From Aedes albopictus (Eukaryota > Arthropoda > Insecta > Diptera > Culicidae): a DNA stretch of 64,000 nucleotides. Position 1 is the first letter of the stretch. The number at the start of each line of letters is the position of its first letter. Both the position numbers and the translations under genes were made by a program. This document shows, piece by piece, positions 11,160 through 23,591 of this stretch. The stretch lies in assembly GCF_035046485.1 (NCBI RefSeq), contig NC_085137.1:41533155-41597154 (forward strand). The letters are read 5' to 3'. The notes beneath the pieces are model-generated. The model was not told where the DNA came from, ran no database searches, and worked only from the letters and a program-made list of their open reading frames with translations.

Positions 11160-12346
11160 TATGAAATTCAGAATTTCTTTCAAATGCTCATAAAATCCTT
11201 CAAAATGCATCCATTAAAAATTTTAAAGATTTATCAGATTTTTTTATGGCCAGCTTTTGTATCAATTGCGTCCACTGTACGTAGTTGCCATTTCACAGCA
11301 AAAGTACCAATAAAATGTGCACTGTTGGAATTTTCCCGATATGATTGAAGAGGCGCGCTCGCCGCACAGGATTACATGAGCTTTGCGACATTGACTGACG
11401 GACGACGAGCAAACGGCGAACACGACCCGACTATCATACTGAACGAATTTTCATCATCGAATCAGCAGTGGATTGGATTTAATTATCGGTGGTGGTGGGT
11501 ACCTACATACATACCTACGTTGCGTTGGTAATATATTTGATCGCGGTTTTAGAGCACTTGTGTGTGCGCAATGATATGAGAATGTGAGTTTTTACGATGT
11601 GTGCCCAGCCCATTGGAATTTAACCGCTAATGAAACGGCAATCGAGATATAATGGAATCAGGATTGTCGTGTCCACACACGTGTGCCGAATTTTGCCTTT
11701 TGGGGAGTGTTTTAAAATTATGTAACGCTTTCAGTGAGAGTGCAACAAAGGACATTCAAAAACTTTAATGTTCCGTATGATCTTGACAAAAGAAGTCTAA
11801 CTGCTTTTTTTTCAAATTTACGTAATTAGTACATATTTAGATGATCCCTTACTCAATTTCAATCGCAGTTTTGCCAGTGCAATGCAACCTATTAAATTTG
11901 ATTGATTCCTAACAACAACGCAGAAACCACTGCGTTGTGGTTGGTTGGATAACTGATTGGTGTTCAAATATCCAAGTTAGTATTGCATTAGGTAACTTTT
12001 TTATTGTACATTGAAATTCAATAGAACGGAATATGATTATAAATTTCATGTGATGTTACAAGAAAGGAATTAAAGTAGAACTTTTTTATTGAAGAGACTT
12101 CGCAGACAAACAACGTACAAACATTAGTATTATAACAACGCATGTTACGAAAATCATCGTAACGGAATAACAAAACCTGTTATATTTTTGATATGCCATT
12201 CTAGACGGACTTTAAATTAGGGAATCACTGATCGACACCAACGCGTATTCCAATTCCAAACATGACGATTGACGATGACAGTAACTGTTATTTGTGATTT
12301 ATTCGATAACTAATCAATCTCTTTTTTTGTTTGTATCAAATTTCAG
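11160..12346. other. sequence-complex, probably single-copy DNA
   Basis: From about 11338 to 12000 composition is richer and no repeat seen elsewhere in the window matches. It has GC-rich words such as GGCGCGCTCGCCGCAC and a run of CATACATACCTACG. No ORF of note. It could be intronic or regulatory sequence of a host gene. Confidence 0.35.
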
Positions 12347-12396
12347 ACTTCCACCTGGATTGAATCTTACCCGGATCATTCTCATTAGATACACAG
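12347..12396 (+). CDS. candidate 50-nt internal exon
   Basis: A strong acceptor (long T-rich tract then ATTTCAG at 12340-12346) and a strong donor (ACAG then GTAAGCAC at 12397) bracket 50 nt. One of the three frames is open across the exon, encoding roughly LPPGLNLTRIILIRYT, and the other two contain stops. It could equally be a 5'UTR exon or chance. No partner exon was found. Confidence 0.3.
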
Positions 12397-13120
12397 GTAA
12401 GCACATTCAGTAAGATTTTTACCTATGCCAAAAGCAGTCCTTTCCAATGTGAATCTGACACATTCCCACACAGTCATAACGGTTTCAAATGTCTCCATTC
12501 CCTCCTATCGCTACTGTACCTCGTTCAGCGACAGTACGGTCTCCTTTCATTCCCCTTTACCGCTTCAGTGATTACTCTCAGTCTTTCACGACGATATTAC
12601 TTGGTCTTCAAGTGGTAGGTTCATCGGTAAGATGTAACAATCTTACTCGAAAGGTTTTAGGTTAAGGCACTCTCTAGTTTTAAGGTCCGACCCGTGGCTC
12701 AGTGATTCGAGCGAATGTTCTACACGTGGGTCTATTTTTTTAAACTTTTACATAAAATACTTGGCTATCTGGCAGGGCAGTGCAGTGTCATGACATGCTA
12801 AAGTATGTACTACTGAGCATTCCTGCAGTGGTGCCGTATGGAATCTATTTTGACCCAGAGCGTTAGAGATTAATCTTAATTGCTTAAGATTATTTAGAAT
12901 CATTAAATCATTATTATTATTTATTTAGCATTATTATAGAGATTTTCAGCCGGTGCATTGATCATATAATCAATATTATTCTCAATATCTTTTAAACTTA
13001 ACGCACATGCGTGCTGTTCCCACCATGATGCAAAAGGAAGGTTATTATTATTTATTGATCTTGATCACCGTACTTTTCTCAATTTATTCATTAATCATCA
13101 GTCAATCTTTGAACAGTAAA
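12397..13120. other. no gene recognised; one isolated A-box-like motif
   Basis: Mostly complex sequence to about 12860, then ATTATT-rich DNA to about 13110. CCCGTGGCTCAGTGATTCGA near 12688 resembles a tRNA A-box, but no B-box follows, so it is not called as an RNA gene. Confidence 0.4.
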
Positions 13121-13345
13121 GTGGGCTTCGTGGCCGTGTGGTTAGTGGCGGCAGTCGTCTAGGCATATTGAAAGCCTCGGAGTGTGGGTTCGATTCCCGC
13201 TCCAGTCGGTGGAAACTTTTCGCCAAACGAAAAATTCATCACTGGGCCACTGGGTGTTCTGTGTCTCGTCCGTTGACTAGTGTAAGTAATGTGTTCAGTC
13301 TGTGCAGCCTCTGGCTGAAGACGGTGTGAATAATCTCTGTCTTTA
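13121..13345 (+). mobile_element. tRNA-derived SINE (TTCGTGGCCGTGTGG family), copy 1
   Basis: The tRNA-like head starts near GGGCTTCGTGGCCGTGTGGT, with B-box GGGTTCGATTCCCGC. A body follows with AACGAAAAATTCATCACTGG and GCCACTGGGTGT. The same head and body appear reversed at 42388-42533. The A-box to B-box distance is longer than in a normal tRNA. Confidence 0.65.
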
Positions 13346-13366
13346 AATATTCATCATTGGAAAATA

Positions 13367-13500
13367 CAGGTCGGACTCAATTATCCGGGTGACTCAGAAA
13401 AAAAGTCACCCCGGATAATCGAATTTCCGGATAATCGAGCCATACTTTTTTTATTTTATTTTTAAGATTTATCAATAAAAAACAGTTCGATAAACATAGA
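13367..13500 (+). mobile_element. pogo-type element end (ATTATCCGG motif)
   Basis: TA then CAGGTCGGACTCAATTATCC, followed by three ATCCGG/CCGGATAATCGA motifs in both orientations within 75 bp. This looks like one end of a pogo/Tigger element with repeated subterminal sites. A matching opposite end was not located, so the 3' limit is arbitrary. Confidence 0.45.
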
Positions 13501-13689
13501 AGCAAGCTTGTATGATGTTTTAGTCCTTAAACTCAACGGCTGACATGATTATAATTATATTTGTTGAGAATGGAATTTAGGCCGAAAAATCTGCATCATA
13601 AAAATAATTCTCAAATAGGGTGAATCTGATTTATGGGTGTTGCATTTGACATTTGCTACATCTTATAACATATTGCCATCTAAAATTGA

Positions 13690-14180
13690 TCATACAAAAC
13701 GAAAAACTCAAGAACGAAGCATCGTAGAAACATTTTTTTTAGATAATGAAAGCAAATTTTCTTTGAAAAAATATGAAATTGAAAAATTTCCCACAAAATT
13801 TTCCACCGGTGAGGAAATTCTTTAAGAAAAGCCGGAAAAACTATGCCCGAACTCGCGGGAAATTTTCAAAAAAAATTTTTTGAGAAGGTAGTTTCATAAG
13901 CTTTGATGGCTGAAATTTTTGAAACGCACTTGTTTTTTGTTCTTGAGTTATGGCCAATTTTGTGAAAAATGACCATATAATATATGCGCACATGTTTTTT
14001 TACATATGATACATTTGAACATTTTTCAACAAAATTGGCCATAACTCAAAAACGAAAAAAAAAAGTGTATTCCAAAAATGTCAGCGATTAAAGCTTATGA
14101 AATAACCTCCTCAAAAATATATTTTTTTAATTTGCCACGAGTTCGGGGTTAGAGCATTGTTTACCGGCTTTTCTTTACGA
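13690..14180. mobile_element. palindromic repeat (AACGAAGCATCGTAGA family), copy 1
   Basis: AACTCAAGAACGAAGCATCG opens a block with mirrored inner arms: TTGAGTTATGGCCAATTTTG against CAAAATTGGCCATAACTCAA, and AAGCTTTGATGGCTG against its inverse. Related sequence is at 26214-27018. Limits are approximate. Confidence 0.5.
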
Positions 14181-14501
14181 ATTTTCTTATTCTTGTTTAT
14201 CGACCGTATTCTATTATTAACTTGATGATTTTGTGGCTATATCGGTCTCTTTCTACTCATAGTATAAGGGAGTAGAGATCAAAGTGGATAATGAAATGAT
14301 AGATATGATAGAATTCGCTAGGTAGCGAACAAGTGTGAAAATTTTATAGAAGGTGAAATTAGGCAAGTAGGCCATGTATTGAACGAATACATCGAATGCG
14401 TGAAACTTCTGCCGTGCGACCTGTGCTTTTAAACAGATCGGCTTGGTTGGTAGTTCATACCACCTTACCAAGACTGTCTGAGACCTTTCGGCCCAATTTG
14501 C

Positions 14502-15986
14502 CCAGCTATTATATCTCCGGATTCAAAAAACCGAATGCAATGAAATTTTGAACGTTTATGACCAATATAATGAGCTTTAGAAAACTTTTGACTCATTTTA
14601 AAACTGTTGACACAGATGAATATTATAACGATTAGATTATTTTCCTAATAATATAAACGTTACACACTCAATCCTGAATTGCCTGTTCAGCGCTTTTTTG
14701 ACGAAAATAGAACAGCAGAACGATTTTGGTAGCTTCGGTAATCGATTTTACTGAGGTTCAGTACACCAACTGTCAAAATCGGATGCAAAAGGTAAACAAT
14801 GCATTATAGCTGTATTCAGCTGCTCTATTTTCGTCAAAAATTTACCGAACACGGTATTCTCAATTAACCCTCTAATACCCAATCCCGCCTTTAGACGGGG
14901 TATAGTTTGAGCATTTTTGTAATTTTTGTTTCGTGGAAAATCTTTTTTTTTTATATATTTTTGGCTGATATTTAGATATGATTGTTCTGTATATCTCAAA
15001 ATGGTTTTTGGTGTATTTTAAAGCGTATTTGTATTTTTAAAAAATCATTGAAAAATTGATGTTTTAGTCACCTTTTAGAAGTCATTGTTTATTTTGTATT
15101 GAATCGCTACAATTAACATATTTTAAATTTTCCCAAATCATTCTATCCTTGTTTAAGGGAATTGAATACACTCTAAAATTATTTTCCTTAAAATTACACG
15201 GAAAATAAAATTTTCTGTAAAAGAAAATTAAAATAATAATATTTCAACAATAATCATAGAATCTCAAAATGTTTTCATCTCAAAAAATCCGTTCCCCAAA
15301 TTGGCTTCCAGGAAAAATATAAAAGTGTGGGGATGTTCAAAAATAAAATTTAGAAAAATTAAAAACTGAAATTCACGAAATCGAGAATTAAAAAGAATCA
15401 TCTTCCAAAACATGTTTAAATCGATTTTAGATGACGAAAAATGATATTTAGATCAAAATCAAAAATTTGGGTATTAGAGGGTTAAGTGTGTACATAGCGC
15501 CAAATTATCAAAAACTCCAAAATTCGAGATGGTAATATTGATCGATTTTTGGTTTCCTCTAATTAACTTGAATATAAATATGTTCTAAAAGGAAGTAACA
15601 AAATAACCACCAATAAAAAGTAATGGGATGCATATTAAAAATAGACCTATTTACTAAAAAAATTAATTCGCTATAACTTTTTTCTTATAAATAATTTTAA
15701 GTTGAAACAAACTTGGCTCAAAGCTGATTATATAAGTCATGAACGGTCATAATTTCATTGCATTCGATTAATATAATCCGGAGATATTTCAAATCAAATA
15801 TGGCTATCGAAAAAATATGTCTTTTCTTAGAATCTTTTAGACTTCGTGTAGAACAGCCCGATTCCTCTCATCTTTGGACCTTTGATACACAACTAGTTGT
15901 TCCAGTTACAGTAAAAATTTGAGATATTTTAGTTGACCATTTTGTGAAAAGTGAAAATTTTGCTGTTCCGATAATTTTGTCTACTG
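14502..15986. mobile_element. palindrome family B, copy with truncated left end
   Basis: Starts mid-arm with TATATCTCCGGATTC and ACCGAATGCAATGAAATTTT and runs to a right end TAATTTTGTCTACTG followed by TA. It is interrupted by a TTAA-flanked MITE (14868-15481). A second small mirrored pair, TGACGAAAATAGAACAGCAG near 14698 and its inverse near 14820, suggests another insertion in the centre. Confidence 0.6.
14868..15481. mobile_element. piggyBac-type MITE, copy 1 (TTAA / CCCTCTAATACCC)
   Basis: 614 bp with TTAA on both sides (14864-14867, 15482-15485) and exact inverted ends CCCTCTAATACCC / GGGTATTAGAGGG. A 615-bp relative lies in opposite orientation at 59545-60159. Both carry the block CCCGCCTTTAGACGGGGTAT, which itself forms a small hairpin, next to one end. 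No transposase is present. Confidence 0.8.
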
Positions 15987-16129
15987 TATCATATAAAAAT
16001 GTCCCCAATAGATCAAAAAACTGGTCGCAGTGGAAAATATACCCAAATAAATTATATAAAATATATGATCCAATTTCGATAGAATTTGTGCATGGCGCAA
16101 AAACCTATGATAAAGAACCCGTTTTTTTT

Positions 16130-16885
16130 TGTGATTCGTTTCCAAATTCCCCCAGAGATATCTTTTGGAATTCTTACAGGGATTCCAACCAAAATGCTCT
16201 ATGGGACTCTTTCCGGAATAATTCCAGGTGCTTCCAGAATATTTCTAGTGATTTCTCCCAGAATTTTCTCAAGGATTGGCCTTGAAATTCTTCCAGAAAT
16301 TTCTTTGTTTTTTTTTCTTAAAACACAGAACACAGAGAATGCTTCCGGAATTCTTCCAGGGATTTATTTCCGAAACTGCAATAAGATTCATCCCGGAATT
16401 CTTACAAATATTCCTGCTGGAACTCTTTCGGGGGCAGACATCTCTCCGAAATCTTCTTCAGATTTCTGGCGGAATTTTTCCAGAAATATCTCTTTCTACT
16501 TTATTGGCTTGGCTTTGTTCTACCAAGCATTGCACTTGAACATTTTTCATCGATTCTTTCCGGAATTATTCCAAGGACTTTTTCCGGAATTTCCCCAGGA
16601 TTCCTCCGGAGACTCTTTTGGAGAAATTTCATCAGGACTTTCTCCAAGCATTCATCCTGTTGTTTCTTCAACGATTTTCTTCCCTCTTGCACTGATTCTT
16701 CCCAGAGTTTTTTCAGACATTTCTCCCGGAATTCTGCAGGTAATTCCTCGCGAGATTTTTCATGGAATTCCCGGAATTTATTGCCAACATTCCTCCCAGT
16801 ATTCAACCAGAAACTGTTCTAGGAATTCATTCCGGTATACTTCCACGACTTATTTCTGGAACTATTTCAGATCTTCCTCCCAAAA
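16130..16885 (-). repeat. degenerate 12-bp minisatellite (GGAATTCCTGGA type)
   Basis: Repeated TTCC-GGAATTCTTCCAG-like units, the reverse orientation of the arrays at 30300-32930 and 54760-57120. Units are 12-15 bp and strongly diverged. The array happens to keep a long open frame on plus (16086-16901), the longest in the window, but its composition is simply the repeat translated. Confidence 0.65.
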
Positions 16886-17404
16886 ATGCTTATTAGGCTG
16901 ACACAAATTTCGATACAATATAAGCTCAACCCTTTTTTCTTTTTCCGAAGTTTTCTATCACAGCATCTTTTGATAAGCCAACAAATGGAAACCTACCCGT
17001 TTTCAAGATGACGTAGCACTTCTTCAAAATCCTTTTCCCAATCCCGTTTAAATATTTACACTGTGACCGTTCAGTCGGGTTTCTTTTGCTGTGTGTTATG
17101 AATGGGGAATAGAGTTGAACAGTGCAAAATGAAACGACGATATTGATAATTTTACGAGTTTTTACATTTGTTAAGAACACTTTCAGCTTTTTCTGTTCAA
17201 ATGAAATTTTGCCCTTGTACGAGGTACTATCCGAATGTGTTTTTCATGTTATTTTTTGTACAATATCCTTTATCTAACTTTTGAGAAGGGTGTACATAAT
17301 AAACCTAATTTTCATCTTCCAAAAATTGCAACTCGAAAACGGTTTGTTAGATTAAAATGATTTCTTTGAAGATATTTCTGAATATTTTAAATACTTTATA
17401 ACAA
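16886..17404. other. no gene recognised
   Basis: Complex AT-rich DNA between a minisatellite and a SINE. An 84-codon minus frame (16926-17180) has no recognisable domain. Confidence 0.45.
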
Positions 17405-17594
17405 AGCACTTCCACAGTTATTAATTGAAGAGCTTTCTTTGTCTACCATTGCATGAATTTGAATATTGTGAGGCAAGCACAATGATGCACTATGCCCAGG
17501 GAGTCGAGACAATTCTCCCGACCGGAACGGGAATCGAACCCGCCGTCTCCGGATTGGCGATCCATAGCCTTAACAACTAGGCTAACTGGAGACC
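17405..17594 (-). mobile_element. Feilai SINE, 3'-truncated
   Basis: On minus: GGTCTCCAGTTAGCCTAG with A-box TAGCCTAGTTGTTAAGG, B-box GGTTCGATTCC, then the body through CTCCCTGGGCATAGTG to ACTGTGGAAGTGC. It aligns with the longer copy at 49293-49555 but lacks the 3' part with the GAAGAAG tail. I recognise this as Feilai, the tRNA-related SINE of Aedes aegypti. It is Pol III-derived and depends on LINE machinery. Confidence 0.8.
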
Positions 17595-19271
17595 GCAGAT
17601 AGATGTTTCAGAATATTTTAAGGAAAAAAATACAATTAGAGTAATATTCATCGCGAATGAATGTTAGATTTCTTATAAGGCCGTTACAAATATTTATTTC
17701 ACTTTTTGTCCCACCACTCTTTGACTGGTCGAGGGGGGGGGGATAAAAATAATAAAGCATTTAATTTGAAAAGTATTAAAAACTCGTCGGATTTGTTAAA
17801 GAATTTTGAGCAAGACCCAAAATTTTGATAAATATTTTTTTATCTGCCCCCTCAAAATCCAAAATCCAGCCAAAAATTTTTGAAGGGGGAGGGAGACAAA
17901 AAGTCAAAATAAAATTTGTATCAGCCTAATTTCAATTTTCCAAAAAACTTCGATTTCTTTTTTATTATTTTTCCGTAGAAAGTTGACTTCTATCTATTTT
18001 CCAAGTAGCCCAGGATTGTCAAATGCTTCCAATTATTTTTTCTCTAATTTTTATTTTTAAGTGATTTCAAAACATTAAATAAATAAAATAATGTTGGACC
18101 TTGTAAAATGTGATTCGAGACGGTCTGAAAATTCCCATATATGAAAAATAATTGATCATTTTTTACTAAAACAGTAAAAAGTTGAAAAAAATGGTCTCAT
18201 AGATTTTTAATTTTTTTATTTTTTTTTTATTGTTGTAAGTTGGGAACGTTTTTTTTTTTTTTCATTGGAAATTGCACGAACATTCTGTTTTTAGTATAAA
18301 GAATTATCACAAAATGTTAGTTGTACTGTGCAGTATTTCTGGAATCTGTGAATAGATTTCTTCGTTATTCGATGCACACTTAAACATTCTGCCCTAGTTT
18401 AAACTGGAGTTTCGTGGCTGTCATGGACCAAGAGGATAATTCGAAACCAGTAAACCACGTTCCCTTGCTGACAATGGCTGTCGACGGCCAATAATGGCCT
18501 ATGATGATGGCACTTTGGGAAATTAAATCCTCAATAGCTCAATCTTCCACCTACCACCCACCCGTATTGGCTTTCCTGCCGTGGGTTTTCCCGGCATGTA
18601 AGCGTGGAAATTTCCTATAGTGATATCTATTTTTGCGAAGCTACAAACCACATCGTACGTATTCGAAATAGGAACACTAAAGCCCATTTGTTGTTGAGCC
18701 CTTCCCGCGAGGAGAACCTGTCGTCGACTAGAAGTGGCTCAATGCAGTGTGATATTGGTATAGTCGATTTAATTCGACGTGCAGCTCATCATTATAATTT
18801 TCAGCCAGCAGATATCTCATTATCCGAAACGACGCCTCTGTTGTCACTTTGCTATGGGCAGCCCCAAAAACAGTGTTGTACCGTGGTTAACCAGAATGGT
18901 GCATTGGGGTCACTATGACCTAGAGAGGCACGCCGAGCGTGCGCTACGTCATCGTAGTCAGCACAGCTAATGCACGAAGAAGGGTAATAATATCTCCGAA
19001 CGGACAGAATTACGTTATATTGTCATATTGGAAATCCACAGTTTAATTGATACGGATGACCCCGGTAAATGTACGTCATCGGAATCATGGGGATTCAAAG
19101 GATGGTGCTCGTAATCGGACGTGCCAAAACGGTTCTGCATAATGACAACCGCACCAGGAATGAAAGCGGCACCACACCAGGTTCAATCAGCGTTAAATAT
19201 TGAAATCGATTTTCATGAGCGAATAAAGAGATTACGGCAACTAAGGAAATGCACTATACTTGATGGATGAA
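17595..19271. other. no repeat or gene recognised
   Basis: AT-rich with long T and G runs to about 18370 (GGGGGGGGG at about 17735). From about 18400 to 19250 it is more complex DNA with no match elsewhere in the window. An open frame at 18604-18918 shows no domain. This may be single-copy host sequence. Confidence 0.35.
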
Positions 19272-20252
19272 CAGGGGATATTCAAAATAACTGGGACAGG
19301 TAAAATTTTCACTTTTCAAAAAATGTTCAACTAGCTGTAACTTTTCGAAAAGGGCATTAAATATTCTGAAATTTGTACTGTAAGTTCATCAACTAGGTGT
19401 GTTTCAGTGGTCGAAATTTGGAAAAGATCGAGCTATTCTACACGAAGTTAGAAACATTCTAGAAAAGGGTATACATATTCGATAGCCAACTTTGAGCTAT
19501 AACATCTCCGGATTCAATGAACCGAATGCAATGAAATTTTGATCATTTATGACTCATATAATGAATTTTGAAAAACATTTGACTTAATTTTAAATTAATA
19601 ATAAGAAAAAAAGTTATGGCGATTTAATTTATTCTATGTTTTCTTAGCAAATTTATTTATTTTTCATATGCATCCCATTACTTTTTCAAATTAATGCCGG
19701 CCATTCTGGCAGCTTTCCTTCGAAACATAAATATATTCAAGTCAATTAGAGGGAAACTTTTCGGCCTTCTTCACCACCGTGGGTGACTGAAAGTAAGTAA
19801 GTAATTAGAGGGAATTTAAATGAACTATAATTACTATCTCGAATTTTGAAACGATGATGAAGTTTTGCATAAATTGGTGTCATATTAGAAAAATAATCTA
19901 ATCGTTATAATTTTCTTTCGTGTAAAGAATTTTAAGCTTAGTCGAAAGTTTTTAATAGCTCATTATATGAGTCATAAATGATCAAAATTTCATTGCATTC
20001 GGTTTGTTCAATCCGGAGATATAACAACTCAAAGTTGGCTATCGGATATTTATAACTTTTTCTAGAACTTTTCTAACTTCGTGTAGAATGGCCCGATCTT
20101 TTCCAAAATTGGACCACTGATACACAACTAGTTGATAAACTTACAGTAAAAATTTCAAAATATGTGATGCTCTTTTCGAAAAGTTACAGTGAGTTGAACA
20201 TTTTTTGAAAAGTGAAAATTTTACCTGTCCCAATTATTTTGAGTATCTCCTG
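19272..20252. mobile_element. palindrome family B, full copy (981 bp)
   Basis: Starts CAGGGGATATTCAAAATAAC and ends GAGTATCTCCTG. TA follows on the right and a diverged AA lies on the left. Both arms carry GGGACAGGTAAAATTTTCAC and, further in, ACCGAATGCAATGAAATTTT. The central 130 bp (about 19680-19810) is not mirrored and may be a small insertion. Partial relatives are at 9594-9864 and 14502-15986. Confidence 0.75.
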
Positions 20253-20782
20253 TATTTCTACCTGTATTTACCTATTTGGATATTTCTGTTGAGCGATTCC
20301 AAGCAACAGCATCAAAATTAAGGTTTTTTTTTTATTCGTGATTTTCTATTGAGCTGAAACTTTGAACAGTTTTTCAGTTCCATCTAAATCGCCATTTTTC
20401 GATATCAAATTTTTATTTAAAGTGACGACTAACTATTCAAAAGGGTGTATGTGAAAATGGTTCAAAAATATGGACAGCAAAAACGTTTCCTTCGATTGTT
20501 ATGAATTTTTCAGCACAGTTAGATAGCTAAATGGTGATTTCTAAGAAAATATACACTGTGAAAAAAATAATCGTTTTTCATCATTAAAAATATAATGTTT
20601 GTCACAAAAACCCAAATATCTCAAAACCCTATCTTTTTACCAACATATTTTTTTTAGGAAAAACGGTCCAAAATAAACAAAAAAGTTATAACATTTCAAA
20701 AACTTCAAAATTTTCTCATTTTTGTAAAAAAAAAATTCTGTGTAAATTATTTCGGCCGGGAATCGTAGTTTGATGCTGATTT

Positions 20783-22007
20783 TATTGTGGCCTTGTGTGA
20801 GTTAAACAAGTTGTTTTTATTATGTATTATGTATATCATCTGTACAGTAATGTTCCGATTTTATCACGCCCTCCGCACATCAGTCGTTTATTCATTAATT
20901 TGCTGTTACATTTGAGGACAAGTGTTTTCCCTCCCTTGCAACGATAAAAATAATGAAAATGCGTATAGATTTTGAAGAATATTTCAAAGCATTTTTGGAA
21001 ATGGGCGTGATTAAATTGTTTAAACAGATGTCGCTGATGGTACGGTGGTAAGTCTCTCTGCACTTGGTACTTCTGGCAATTTCTCAGTTGTTGTCGTTTA
21101 AGAAACTCCTGCGCCCTGCTTTACCGATGATATTCAGATTGCTTGTTTGTCGAAGTTTAGACGGCAGGACATGCAAATGCGTAAATTTGTATTCAATGTG
21201 GACATTTGGGCTTAACCAGTCTCTTTCAGTTTATCTATTTCGGTGAGATTTCGTAACTGTTTTTAACATTTTTTTTCATTAAACGGCCTACAAGAGATCG
21301 TTGAGTTGTAGACCGTTGAGAAAGCGACTAATCATGTTGTTCGTTAGATTATAATAAACAAAATCACTTTTAAGTTTTAACTGATTAGTTTGGTGTCGTT
21401 TGCTTGGCTGAAGAAACATTTTACTATAAAATCTTCAATATTCATAGCGGTAATTTTTTTTTTTTTTTTCATGAGCATTGTCATGGTATGTACACAGACA
21501 AACAAACGTAACACTGGCGAAATTTTCATTGACAACGTCTTTAACGATCATTTGAAATCTTGGTTATGGCTTTCATCGTTTTTGTTTGCGTTTGATGTTT
21601 CACGCTAGCGCCTTCTGTTGACGATATTGCACAACGCAGTATTTCGTAAAACATTTTCACCAGGTGGCGTTAGTGTGAACTGGGCGATGGATTTTCACGA
21701 AAATTGTTCTAGGTGCTTCGTCTGTTTGTCTGTGGTATGTACCTCTCATGCATTTGTTGTTGTTGAAATTACTCACTTTTTCCGATCATAAAGTCTGTTC
21801 TCTAAGAGGTATTTTTTGCAGATAAACTAGACGTATACGCGTATATAAAACTTTTATTTTACAGCTTTTGTCTTAAAAATAAGTTTTCTTCCATGTTGTT
21901 TATTACCAACAGGTTTTCAACACTATTAAAAGATTTTTTCACCAGTCTCGTACTTTATAAAGAATGACACTATCAATAACAACTTGTTTAATTCAGGCGA
22001 TAGCCTT
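20783..22007. other. central loop of the fold-back, no gene recognised
   Basis: Non-mirrored sequence between the arms of 20335-24550. Several 60-75 codon frames occur without domains. It contains the CACAGA-ended MITE at 21493-21734. Confidence 0.4.
21493..21734. mobile_element. CACAGA-ended MITE, copy 2, with 7-bp duplication
   Basis: The ends CACAGACAAACAAACG and CGTCTGTTTGTCTGTG are inverted copies. GTATGTA lies on both sides (21486-21492, 21735-21741). The duplication could be read as 8 or 9 bp if the terminal bases are assigned to the target. Interior GGTGGCGTTAGTGTGAAC resembles the conserved block of copy 1. Confidence 0.7.
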
Positions 22008-22009
22008 TA

Positions 22010-23345
22010 GAGTAATGCGGGGCAAAAGTTCGCACGGGGCAAAAGTTCGCAGTGGGTCTTTTTCTGAGCACGAGTTAAGAACCCAAACAAATCTGTATGG
22101 GTTCGACACATAATCAGGTTAGCTACTCGTTAATAAAATTTGGAACGATTTCGTAATGGTTTGGCAGAGTTATGCGAAAAAATGTGTTTCTAGGGGTTTT
22201 GATAGAATTTTTGGACCTTTTGGAATAAGAATTTGTAGTAACAGGAAAAAGAAGAATCTCATAACCTCTTTATGTCGGAGAATCGTTATTCCATAGTAGT
22301 TCGCGAGGTGCACTCGAATAATCAATAAACTACTAGTGCTTCTTGCAGAAAGGGACATTGTTAAAACCTCGACAGTGGGGCAAAAGTTCGCAGTAGCTGT
22401 GGGGCAAAAGTTCGCACTAAATTTCTGAGTCTAGTACATCAATATAATTACTGAATCTTTGAAGCAATGATAATTTCGTATAGAAACTACTATATATGCA
22501 TAATATGAGTAGTATGCACCCTGAAATCGTCGCGACAGAGGGTCTGAACTTAGCTTTGTAAGAAGATTGATTGTAATGCAAACATTATGTTTACGCATTT
22601 AAATCAATAAATAAAAAATGGCTAGAAAAACATCTTGAAACATTTTCTTTGTCATCCTCGTCGTGTATTTTCGTATGTTTCTGAAGGTCTTATGTTCATC
22701 TTCTTTACCGGGGTCTTTCATAGCTTTGTTTGTAAATTCACAGTTATAATCCATCACCATTCTGACGGGGATAAGATTCGATAACAGTCCTATTCAACAG
22801 TTTTGCTGCATATTTGATTTTTTTTCATGCATTTTGTGCAACACGTATCTCTATGATTACCCCATACCCCACAATGTATTTTGACAACTTCAGTAACGCT
22901 ATAAAGGACAGCTCTTAGTTAATAGTTGTGGAAGTCTTAATAAAACACACTCTATACAAAAGCTGAACACCAGGTCGTATTCCAGTTGGGTCGTAATTCT
23001 AAGAACAGAAAGAAACAGATTTCATGGCTAGAGTGAAAAGATGAACATGAATTAACATGAAATAAATGAACATCACACCAATAAACTACCCTGTACAAGG
23101 TGCGAACTTTTGCCCCGCATAATGCGAACTTTTGCCCCCACTATGGGGCAAAAGTTCGCATTGGAGTACTTGTTTTAAAAATTTTATTACTAAAACTACA
23201 AAAGGAACGCGAAAAAATCTAGGTCTACGTTTTGAAGGCAACATGATAGGGACCCGTTTAACGAAGAAAAAATATATTTTTTTCTTTTCGTTCAATAGTT
23301 ATTTTGTGAAGTCTGTTAGGTGCGAACTTTTGCCCCGCATTACTC
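22010..23345. mobile_element. pogo-type element with GGGGCAAAAGTTCGCA motifs
   Basis: TA-flanked (22008-22009, 23346-23347). The ends are GAGTAATGCGGGGCAAAAGT and its exact inverse. GGGGCAAAAGTTCGCA occurs about eight times in both orientations: in pairs near 22018-22055, near 22377-22417, in a triplet near 23099-23160, and at the right end. No transposase frame is present in the 1.3 kb, so it is non-autonomous. Confidence 0.75.
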
Positions 23346-23591
23346 TACAATAAAATCAGCATCAAACTATAATTCTTGAAATAATTTACACAGAAAAAAA
23401 AATTTTTTTTTGTTACTTAATGTTAAAATTGTAAAATGTTTGAAATGTCATAACTTTTTTATTTATTAGTTTACCATTACCAAATTGTTATGGTAGATAG
23501 CTAATATAATGGACCGTTTCCCCTAAAAAAATACGTTGGTAAACAGATACGGTTTTGTAATATTTGAGTTTTTGTGACAAAAATCAAATTT

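Noticed and set aside
16086..16901. Longest open frame in the window (271 codons, plus).
   Set aside because: It is a translation of the degenerate GGAATTCCTGGA minisatellite, with SGI/PGI/SRN-type low-complexity residues, and has no domain. Similar frames occur in all other arrays of this repeat.
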